This document shows positions 43,038 to 48,778 of a DNA stretch of 64,000 bases, piece by piece (position 1 is the first letter of the stretch; each line of letters begins with the position of its first letter). The DNA lies in NCBI RefSeq assembly GCF_001995215.1, contig NZ_MUXN01000019.1:18523-82522 (forward strand), read 5' to 3'. The position numbers and the translations under genes are program-made. The DNA comes from Amycolatopsis azurea DSM 43854. GTDB lineage: Bacteria; Actinomycetota; Actinomycetes; Mycobacteriales; Pseudonocardiaceae. The notes below the pieces were generated by a model. The model was not told the DNA's origin. It saw nothing but the letters and a program-made list of their open reading frames with translations, and searched no databases.

Positions 43038-43562
43038 TCAATAACCGGCTTGGCGGTTCCGGCGCCACTGCCAGGCGAAGCCGGAAACCAGCGCCAGTCC
43101 GGCCGCGGTCAAGGCCGCGCCGATCCAGATCTTCGTCGCGCCGGACTCCGGCTCGACGCGTGTTCCCGGCGGCAGGCCGGCCGCGATCCCGTCGATCTTG
43201 GCCTGGACCGAACGATGGTCGAAGACGTCCAGACCGCCGTCCTCCGCCAACGTGGTCAGCCAACGGCGAACGTCGTCGTTCTGCTCACGGGAGAAACCGG
43301 GGAATTCGAGCGAAGCCGTCCGGAACCCGCCGGGGCCCATGCATTGCAGCGGCTTGCCGGTGGACACGTCGAGGTATTGACCTTGTGCCCCGCATTCATC
43401 ACCCGCCTTCGCGAAGATGACCGTGTACGCCCCCGGGCCGCTGCCCGCGTTCAGGCCGATGATGAGGAAGATCGCGCCGACCAGCAGGAGCGGGAGGAGC
43501 AGCGATCCCGCCAGCACGGTCAGCAAGGCGACCGCCGTGCTGTCGCTCGCCTTTGCCCGCAT
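43038..43562 (-). CDS. Hypothetical protein with two membrane segments
   Basis: The 174-residue protein begins MRAKASDSTAVALLTVLAGS and has one helix near the N-terminus (LLTVLAGSLLLPLLLVGAIF) and one near the C-terminus (IWIGAALTAAGLALVSGFAW). Between them is an extracytoplasmic stretch of ~100 residues with two Cys (DECGAQG, LQCMGPG). A GTG at 43619 would add 19 residues, but it lacks a ribosome site and lies next to the palindrome. The family is unknown to me. The protein is encoded immediately before the left junction of the integrated element. Confidence 0.7.
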   Translation of the reverse strand: MRAKASDSTAVALLTVLAGSLLLPLLLVGAIFLIIGLNAGSGPGAYTVIFAKAGDECGAQGQYLDVSTGKPLQCMGPGGFRTASLEFPGFSREQNDDVRRWLTTLAEDGGLDVFDHRSVQAKIDGIAAGLPPGTRVEPESGATKIWIGAALTAAGLALVSGFAWQWRRNRQAGY

Positions 43563-43632
43563 CCCCGGACGGTAGCCGCGGCGTGCGGGGACGGGTCCCG
43601 AATGTCTCGCCACTGCCACGGCAGAGCTTCAC

Positions 43633-43691
43633 GATGTCCCCAATGCCACATTGGGGACACTGAGCGTCTCGAATGTGGCATTGGGGACATC
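43633..43691. repeat. Long palindrome with GTCCCCAATGCCACATT arms
   Basis: Twenty-base perfect arms (43633-43652 and 43672-43691) enclose a 19-nt loop. Within them tgtccccaa and ttggggaca recur as smaller inverted repeats. It lies upstream of the small membrane protein gene and left of the element junction. In its size and lack of U tract it resembles the other intergenic palindromes of this window. Confidence 0.75.
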
Positions 43692-43732
43692 GGCTCTGGA
43701 ATGGCCCAGCCGCAAGATCGGCCGGACAAAGC

Positions 43733-43777
43733 GAAAGCCCCAGGTCCAAAGTGGACATCCACTGACCTGGGGCTTTC
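43733..43777 (-). terminator. Left-junction copy of the tRNA-Gly terminator
   Basis: The arms gaaagccccaggt and acctggggctttc surround a gtggacatccac inner repeat. It is the counterpart of 53813-53857, one base different, displaced from its tRNA by the integration event. Confidence 0.7.
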
Positions 43778-43778
43778 A

Positions 43779-43825
43779 CGTGAGAGCGGATGACGGGAAT
43801 CGAACCCGCGTATTCAGCTTGGGAA
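43779..43825. other. attL core with 3' fragment of tRNA-Gly
   Basis: This 47-bp segment is identical to 53859-53905 at an offset of 10,080. It includes the last 41 nt of the tRNA (43785-43825 on the minus strand, anticodon loop to acceptor stem). Identity stops exactly at the anticodon stem/loop border, the usual crossover zone of tyrosine recombinases at tRNA genes. Including flanks, 43701-43825 and 53781-53905 differ at only 7 of 125 positions. Confidence 0.92.
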
Positions 43826-43911
43826 CCAGGGTGATCATGCTGGAAAGTGGCCCTGACCTGCGGGCGGCGCTTGCTTGGGGTGGCCGCGATTGACCGTGGT
43901 TGACTCCTCTG

Positions 43912-43931
43912 AATGGCCCGTTAATGGCCCA
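43912..43931 (+). repeat. Arm-type integrase repeat, left
   Basis: aatggcccgttaatggccca, a doubled aatggccc unit, lies 86 bp inside the left junction. It matches 53769-53788 in 19 of 20 positions and in the same orientation, placing one copy on each side of the core in the circular form. Confidence 0.65.
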
Positions 43932-44561
43932 ACGCGCCCCTGTCTCCACCTGCGTCTTTGTGCCTGTTTGCTCCGCTTCCCTCGCCCCTGCTGCTTCTAG
44001 CGCCGGGTCGGTCGTGTCAAGGCACGCTTTCCCGCCTTGATGCGGGCGGGCCGGTGTTAGACGCTGAGCAGCGAGGGACACCCGGTGACCACTGCTACGC
44101 GGTCAGGTGGGTCGGGTGATCTGACGTCGTACTCCATTGGTCTCCGGTGGCGGCGGCGCGCTGTGCGGTGCTGCCTCGTCGGCGGGCTCGCCCGGCGGCG
44201 CCTGCCGGAGCGGAGCGGGAGGCCGGCGTCCGCCATGGGGCGAAGCTCGCCGTACGGGCGGTGACGTGCGCGCCGCCGGTGGCGGCGTCTTGATCCCATA
44301 GAGCCAAGTTCGGCAGGCGACGAGGATTGGTGGTGAGCCCGGTCATCTGAGTCACTCAATGGCGGTTGAGCCAGTGGGATGGGGAGCGAATGTGGTGTTC
44401 TCCGTCCCGTCAGCCGAGTAATCGCCAATGGCTGGGTTGGTTCCAAAGGGGCGTAAGGGCGCATCTGACTGGTGGCTAAAAATCACAATAAAGAGCCATA
44501 GTTAGTAAATAATTTACCTTTAGGTGAATGACCAGCTGATACGGGCAACCTATTTGCGGAA

Positions 44562-44634
44562 GCCCGTCCGGCGACTAGCCTCGTCACGTTCGAATCCGAG
44601 GTAGTCGGAGACGGAGGCTAGTCGCCGGACGGGC
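44562..44634. repeat. Large inverted repeat in the AICE left end
   Basis: Perfect 21-bp arms (44562-44582 and 44614-44634; gcccgtccggcgactagcctc) enclose a 31-bp loop. It lies directly after the A/T-rich patch. The role could be a single-strand origin, a transfer site or a strong bidirectional terminator. Confidence 0.8.
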
Positions 44635-44898
44635 AGCTGTGCGCCTTGACACGCCGTGGTGTTGCTGAATTGCTGCCCGCGCCCAGGTGTGGCGAGCATG
44701 TCGTCCGCCTCCTGGCACGATCGGGTGGAAAGCTGCTGGTCAGCTAGGTTTGGCGTGAAGTTCGGGGTGGAAGTGTCTACGGTTCAGCTCGGCGGCAACA
44801 TGTCTACCGTGTAACTTCTCATGCAGTGCCAACTGTGAGCTGTAACACGAACGGCTGTGCTGTCGACCCATCCAGTGTTGTATCTTGGACTGGTTGCT

Positions 44899-44932
44899 CC
44901 CCGCCGTCCTCCGGGACTGGCGGGGCTTTTTT
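44899..44932 (+). terminator. Intrinsic terminator / attenuator in front of the NYN gene
   Basis: The stem ccccgcc (44899-44905) / ggcgggg (44919-44925) is followed by c and six T (44927-44932). It ends 15 bp before the ATG at 44948 and overlaps nothing coding. A -10-like tgtatctt precedes the stem by about 15 bp, so the hairpin may end up inside the leader of the gene. Confidence 0.8.
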
Positions 44933-44947
44933 GTCTTAGGAGACGCG

Positions 44948-45574
44948 ATGCGGGCTCCGCAAGTTTGCGTAGTGATCGACTATCAGAACATCCATCTGAC
45001 TGCCCATGATCTCTTTGCACCCAACGGTTCGCCAGCCGAAAACTGCTTGATTGATCCACTACTCTTCGCAAGACAGGTCCTTCTCGTCCGAGCTGGAAAT
45101 CAACGTGACGAGCGTCAGAAGCAGGCGGAACTGGCCGCCGTTCGCGTGTTCCGAGGGCAACCGAGCAACCATCGGCAGTCATTCATCTATGGCATCTCCC
45201 AGCGCCAGCGGTCCGAGTGGACACGAAGCTCGCTTGTTGAGGTGACCTATCGCTCGCTGAAGTACCCGCCCTCCTGGCCAAGCAAGCCAGCGCAGGAAAA
45301 GGGCATCGACGTGCTCGTCGCGCTAAACGTGGTGAAGGCGGCCTCAGACGATGCCTACGACGTAGTGATCCTGGCCTCGCATGACACGGACCTTGAGCCT
45401 GCCCTCGAGATGTCCGTAGCGGATGGCAAAGCCAAGATAGAGACTGCGGGTTGGCAAGGCTCGCGTGTACTTCGGGTAACTGGTGGTCGTCGACTATGGC
45501 ATACGTCGCTGTCAGGAGCTGACATGGTGAAGACGAGAGATCGCCGTAACTACCTTCCGCCCGGGCCCCGATAG
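44948..45574 (+). CDS. NYN-domain (LabA/DUF88-type) RNase-like protein
   Basis: The 208-residue protein has a PIN-like NYN fold. The acidic residues of the active site are visible: D11 with N14 in VVIDYQNIH, D121 in EKGIDVLVAL, and D146 with D148 in VILASHDTDLEPAL. Such proteins are predicted metal-dependent RNases. ATG at 44948 has AGGAG upstream. The gene sits in the cargo position of the AICE, behind an intrinsic terminator, and its codon use is less G/C-biased than the core genes. It may serve host defence or element control; the sequence does not decide. Confidence 0.83.
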   Translation: MRAPQVCVVIDYQNIHLTAHDLFAPNGSPAENCLIDPLLFARQVLLVRAGNQRDERQKQAELAAVRVFRGQPSNHRQSFIYGISQRQRSEWTRSSLVEVTYRSLKYPPSWPSKPAQEKGIDVLVALNVVKAASDDAYDVVILASHDTDLEPALEMSVADGKAKIETAGWQGSRVLRVTGGRRLWHTSLSGADMVKTRDRRNYLPPGPR

Positions 45575-45604
45575 CAGTCGTTGTCAGCCGGGCGGTCATC
45601 GCTG

Positions 45605-46267
45605 TCAGATGAGGCGTTCTGTAAAGCCCTCACGAGTTAAGCGGTCGTAAGCACTCTTGACGTCATCCGGTACTGCCTGCGGAATAGCGAAACCTTGCTC
45701 GGCGTAGACGCTGATGCGCTGGGTGTCGCCGACCAGCATGTTGATGACGCGGTCCACGTCGCCGATGTTCTCGATGTACTCGTCCAACGGCAGCGGCCGC
45801 GAAGCGCAGATGACGTCGACCTCGGGCCACAGCTTCTTGCAGGTCGCGTACGCGCGCCGCTGTTGATACGGCCGAGAGATGAGGACGACCGACCCGACCT
45901 CGATGCCGCGTGACTCCAGCAGCTTTCGAGTGAGCGTGATGTTGTCGCCTGTGTTCCGCGCCTCGGGCTCGACCAGGATGGCGTCACCGGGTACGCCCAG
46001 CTCAAGCGCATGTTCGCGGTAGTGGACAGCCTCGCCGCGCGGAAACCGTTCGATGGTCGTCGGGGCGTTGGCCCCGGTGAAGACGATGAGCGGGAACATC
46101 CCGGCGTGGAACAGTTCCGCGGTGAAGGTCGCGACCCCGAGATCGTGACTGCCAAGTCCGATCCCGACGTCGGCGGGCCGGAGTTCGTGGTGCATGTCGT
46201 GGTAGTCCCAGAGCGTCTGGATGTCGGCGCGGAGGTCGTCCGGCAGGGTGGTCGAACGCTCGGGCAT
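45605..46267 (-). CDS. YdcF-family (DUF218) protein
   Basis: The 220-residue protein has the DUF218 blocks VGIGLGSHDLGVATFTAELF, LIVFTGANAPTT, ILVEPEARNTGDNI, and VVLISRPYQQRRAYATCKKL. E. coli YdcF binds SAM; the role in envelope or nucleotide metabolism is unproven. No membrane segment is present, unlike the SanA/YdcF forms with N-terminal helices. It follows the GntR-type repressor gene by 14 bp and is probably co-transcribed with it. Such genes recur beside KorSA-type regulators in actinomycete elements. Confidence 0.82.
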   Translation of the reverse strand: MPERSTTLPDDLRADIQTLWDYHDMHHELRPADVGIGLGSHDLGVATFTAELFHAGMFPLIVFTGANAPTTIERFPRGEAVHYREHALELGVPGDAILVEPEARNTGDNITLTRKLLESRGIEVGSVVLISRPYQQRRAYATCKKLWPEVDVICASRPLPLDEYIENIGDVDRVINMLVGDTQRISVYAEQGFAIPQAVPDDVKSAYDRLTREGFTERLI

Positions 46268-46281
46268 CTGGGTCTCCGGGG

Positions 46282-47049
46282 TCAGTCGGGGATCTTGAAA
46301 GTGTAGGTCCAGGAGAAGCGGCTTGCGGCGTGTACGCCTCGTGCGAATTCGACCACGCGGCCGTCTTCGGTGTACGTGCGGCGTTGCAGGACCATGACGG
46401 GTTCGCCTGCGGGGAGTTCGAGCTGTTCGGCCTCGTCGGGCGTCGGCATCCGCGCGTAGAAGGTCTCGGTCATGGTGTCCGGCTCAAGGCCTTGCAGGGT
46501 GAGGACCAGGAACCCGCCACCTCGTCCGGCAGGCCCGGGTGTCGGGTCGACGATGGGGGTGCCTTCAACGTCGGCGGGGCGGTAGTAGCTGGTGAGTACG
46601 TGGGTGGGCTGGCCGGCGTCCTTGACCAGTCGTGCACGCTCGTAGACCGGTGACCCGACCATGACACCGAGAGCATCCGCGACCTCTCGATCAGCTTCGA
46701 TCTTGGCGACGGTCTGCGTCTGGTCAGTCGGCTTCCAGTCTCGGCCGGAGGCTTCGCGGTCGGCGACGAAGGCGACGGTGTCGCCGTACTTCCACTTGCT
46801 CTTCGCGTACCGGTCCTTGCCCAGGCGCTTCATGGGCGGGCGGGCACGGACGACGGTGCCGCGTCTCCTGATCGGCGTGACCAGCCCCTCGGCTTCGAGG
46901 ACTCCAACGGCCTTGCGGACGGTGTTGACATTGACGTCGTACTCGTCGGCAAGCTCGTCCTGCTTGGGCAGCGTGGTGTCCGGGGCGTAGTCACCCCGCT
47001 GGATCGCATCTCGCAGGATCGCGGCCAGCTCGCGGTACCCAGTGCCCAC
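46282..47049 (-). CDS. GntR/HutC-family repressor, KorSA-like
   Basis: The 255-residue regulator has an N-terminal winged helix (YRELAAILRDAIQRGDYAPD, DELADEYDVNVNTVRKAVGV) and a C-terminal UTRA ligand domain (SPVYERARLV, LTSYYRPADVEGTPIV). In pSAM2 the homologous KorSA represses replication/transfer genes. GTG at 47049 has AAGGAGG 5 nt upstream. It faces the rightward core genes across a gap with a clear operator. A small ligand, as in other HutC-type proteins, may trigger release. Confidence 0.88.
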   Translation of the reverse strand: MGTGYRELAAILRDAIQRGDYAPDTTLPKQDELADEYDVNVNTVRKAVGVLEAEGLVTPIRRRGTVVRARPPMKRLGKDRYAKSKWKYGDTVAFVADREASGRDWKPTDQTQTVAKIEADREVADALGVMVGSPVYERARLVKDAGQPTHVLTSYYRPADVEGTPIVDPTPGPAGRGGGFLVLTLQGLEPDTMTETFYARMPTPDEAEQLELPAGEPVMVLQRRTYTEDGRVVEFARGVHAASRFSWTYTFKIPD

Positions 47050-47113
47050 CTGGTCCTCCTTCGTCGGTCGATAACGCTAGCGGTATCACCTCATCATGGT
47101 CTACGGAGCCCGA

Positions 47114-47169
47114 TAGAGATAGTTCTATTGACAACTCGCGCGACGAAGCGCTTAATAGAACTACCTCTA
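47114..47169. promoter_or_regulatory. KorSA-type operator pair over the AICE core promoter
   Basis: The half tagagatagttctatt (47114-47129) and its inverted partner aatagaactacctcta (47154-47169) match in 15 of 16 positions. Between them TTGACA (47128-47133) and a -10-like cttaat (47151-47156) are spaced 17 bp and read rightward. Binding to both repeats would cover the promoter fully. Confidence 0.75.
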
Positions 47170-47218
47170 ACAAGGTGTAAGCCCGCTAGGGCTCCAGAGA
47201 CGACAGGAGACAGACGAC

Positions 47219-47680
47219 ATGGCGATCGCCAAGGGGCACCGTTTCGAGATCGACTTTGATGCCGCGTTCCCGCTGGGGCTGGTGATGGTCGGGGAGGTCG
47301 CGCCGGACAACGAGTATCAGTCGCGGGAAGACCGGTCCGCTGGCCGACCTGTTCGTCAGCGGGTCGACGAAGTAACGGGCAAGCGCCAGTGGAAGGCCAC
47401 GGTCACCGACCCGAGCGAGACCAACTCCAAGCGTGCGTCCTATGACGTCACGTTCCTGGCTGATGTGCAGCCGGTGCCAACGACGTCCGAGGTCTTGCCG
47501 GGTATGCGGCCGATCGAACTGGAGGGCCTGACGGCTGAGCCGAAGGTGGCTGGCCAGGGCGAGTTTAAGTACCAGTCCTACGTGTTCCGTGCGACCGGCT
47601 TCAAGGCTGCTGCGTCGGGTGGCGCGTCGAAGTCGGGCAGGGCTTCCAACGCTGCTGAGTCCGCGCCCAAGGCAGCGTGA
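47219..47680 (+). CDS. Conserved AICE protein of unknown function
   Basis: The 153-residue protein begins AIAKGHRFEIDFDAAFPLGL and contains DVTFLADVQPVPTTSEVLPG and a basic, Ala/Ser-rich tail (GGASKSGRASNAAESAPKAA). It is predicted to be mostly beta-structured, with no signal or membrane segment. It is the first gene behind the KorSA-type operator, the place of the replication/transfer activator in related elements, but I see no helix-turn-helix. A role in replication or transfer control is inferred from position alone. Confidence 0.75.
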   Translation: MAIAKGHRFEIDFDAAFPLGLVMVGEVAPDNEYQSREDRSAGRPVRQRVDEVTGKRQWKATVTDPSETNSKRASYDVTFLADVQPVPTTSEVLPGMRPIELEGLTAEPKVAGQGEFKYQSYVFRATGFKAAASGGASKSGRASNAAESAPKAA

Positions 47681-48213
47681 TGACGGGCCGGGTGCCTGGC
47701 AGTCAGGGCGTGGCCGTGGTTCCACCGCACCTGGTCCACGCCTGGGAGGCGGCGTACCGCCACTACAGCGGGATGACACAGCGGACCGCGCAAGGTGGGG
47801 ATGCTCTGGCGGCGCACGACATGGCCGTCGCTTCCTTCGCGGTGGCGTCGGCGTGGCGAGAGCTGGCGACTTACGGCCAGTTGCCCTGGTGGGTATTGGC
47901 CGCGGTGACGGCGGCGGCTGAGGGTTTCGAGGAGAACGCGCGTTCGTGGGAAATGCGCGCCTACAGCGAGGAAGAGCAGGTCCGTGGCGTTCAACGCGAT
48001 GTGGAAGCCGGGACCTCAAGCGGTGGCGGGGATGCAGGGCAGTGGTTCGGCGGATCCGGCGTTGGTGATCTATCTGGATCCGGACAGCCTGGCGATTCTG
48101 CCGCCGTCCGATCCGGCGGTGTGGCCGGAGTTCATCCGGCTCCTTCGCCAGATCCGCGACAGCGCGGACGCACTGGCCGTCTTCCTCGACAGGCGCGCGG
48201 TGGTCCTCGATGA
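47680..48213 (+). CDS. Small AICE protein, overlapped at its 3' end
   Basis: ATG at 47680 overlaps the preceding stop (TGATG). The first ~100 residues look genuine: HLVHAWEAAYRHYSGMTQRT, VASAWRELATYGQLPWWVLA, and a helical AAEGFEENARSWEMRAYSEE. Past residue ~104 the frame runs over the next gene and becomes Gly/Pro/Arg low complexity without normal third-base bias. The natural C-terminus may lie near 47990, either through a lost stop codon or through a shift into the next frame. Function unknown. Confidence 0.6.
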   Translation: MTGRVPGSQGVAVVPPHLVHAWEAAYRHYSGMTQRTAQGGDALAAHDMAVASFAVASAWRELATYGQLPWWVLAAVTAAAEGFEENARSWEMRAYSEEEQVRGVQRDVEAGTSSGGGDAGQWFGGSGVGDLSGSGQPGDSAAVRSGGVAGVHPAPSPDPRQRGRTGRLPRQARGGPR

Positions 48214-48232
48214 CGACACCGGGACGGAATGA
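47984..48232 (+). CDS. Small AICE protein (overlapping frame)
   Basis: The 82-residue product starts at GTG 47984 behind GAGCAGG and has proper G/C bias at third positions to its stop. It shows DPALVIYLDPDSLAILPPSD, EFIRLLRQIRDSADALAVFL, and an acidic tail. It overlaps the upstream frame by 230 bp and the downstream start by 23 bp. It is a compact helical protein with no family known to me. Confidence 0.65.
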   Translation: MAFNAMWKPGPQAVAGMQGSGSADPALVIYLDPDSLAILPPSDPAVWPEFIRLLRQIRDSADALAVFLDRRAVVLDDDTGTE

Positions 48233-48464
48233 GCCACAAACCCTCCAGGACGCGCACGCTGTCGCCTCGGCGCACCGGCCGAAGCCTGGGTCGAATCTGA
48301 CGACCTGGCTGAAGTTCCACCAGGCTAACGCGCGCATGTACCGGGCCGTGTCCGATGTGGACCGCTGGCACCACCACGAACTCCGTTACTGGGTGGGTTA
48401 TGAGGAGCGCAAAGCGGAGGAGGTGGCCGAACAGATCCAGAAGAACAAGTCTCAAGCTAGCTGA
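48210..48464 (+). CDS. Small AICE protein, AMED_5909-like
   Basis: The 84-residue protein has QTLQDAHAVASAHRPKPGSN, WLKFHQANARMYRAVSDVDR, and HHHELRYWVGYEERKAEEVA. The pattern resembles the small Amycolatopsis family labelled AMED_5909 as I remember it; this is not checked. It is soluble, basic and helical. Its place before the translocase gene suggests an accessory replication or transfer role. Confidence 0.65.
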   Translation: MTTPGRNEPQTLQDAHAVASAHRPKPGSNLTTWLKFHQANARMYRAVSDVDRWHHHELRYWVGYEERKAEEVAEQIQKNKSQAS

Positions 48465-48616
48465 GAACTGAATAACTGTAGGGAAAACGTGCGTGGGGGC
48501 GTGCGGCGTACAAACACGTCCTCACGCGCTTCCCGTGTCTCGTAAGGCGCAGAACCGGTACCTGGCCTAGGAAACCTCGCCGGTCCTGCGCTGTCCACAA
48601 CCACTGGAAGTGAACA

Positions 48617-48778
48617 ATGACAACGCTAAACGATGACAACAACCGACCGCTAGACGGGGTCACCCGAACGCGCTGCACGGTCTGCAAGCGGTTCGCCAAG
48701 CTCCTGCCCGGCGAGACCGAATGTGCTCCCTGCCGGGGAATGCTCCCGCTGGATCTGACCGGCGGTGGTCGCCGATGA
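48617..48778 (+). CDS. 53-residue zinc-ribbon-like protein
   Basis: ATG at 48617 follows GGAAG by 6 nt and the gene ends at TGA 48776-48778, overlapping the translocase start by 4 bp (ATGA). Two CxxC pairs are visible, CTVC near residue 20 and CAPC near 36, spaced as in a zinc ribbon. Coupling to the translocase gene and the ribosome site support it as a true gene. The 152-bp gap upstream (48465-48616) holds only an imperfect hairpin (gcgcagaaccgg / ccggtcctgcgc). Confidence 0.65.
   Translation: MTTLNDDNNRPLDGVTRTRCTVCKRFAKLLPGETECAPCRGMLPLDLTGGGRR

Larger units (their letters stand above)
43826..44947. other. Non-coding left end of the AICE
   Basis: About 1.1 kb lacks any convincing gene. 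It contains an arm-type repeat (43912-43931), a tcaaggc/gccttga inverted repeat (44017-44040), an A/T-rich patch with small palindromes (about 44476-44530, e.g. gtaaataatttac), a large inverted repeat (44562-44634), a pair of tgtctac boxes (44774 and 44801), and an intrinsic terminator (44899-44932). A cis-acting transfer locus would be expected in such a region of an AICE. Confidence 0.6.

Noticed and set aside
43399..43779. Leftward frame with repeated Cys-Pro-Gln-Cys words
   Set aside because: The Cys pairs are translations of the palindrome at 43633-43691 and not a zinc-binding protein.
43776..44081. Leftward frame of about 100 codons across the left junction
   Set aside because: It contains the tRNA fragment as its C-terminal part and has no coding bias or ribosome site.
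44095..44355. Leftward frame with an ATG start (86 codons) in the AICE left end
   Set aside because: The composition is Arg/Ala/Thr-rich without clear third-base bias, and I see no family resemblance. It is kept as non-coding, with moderate doubt.
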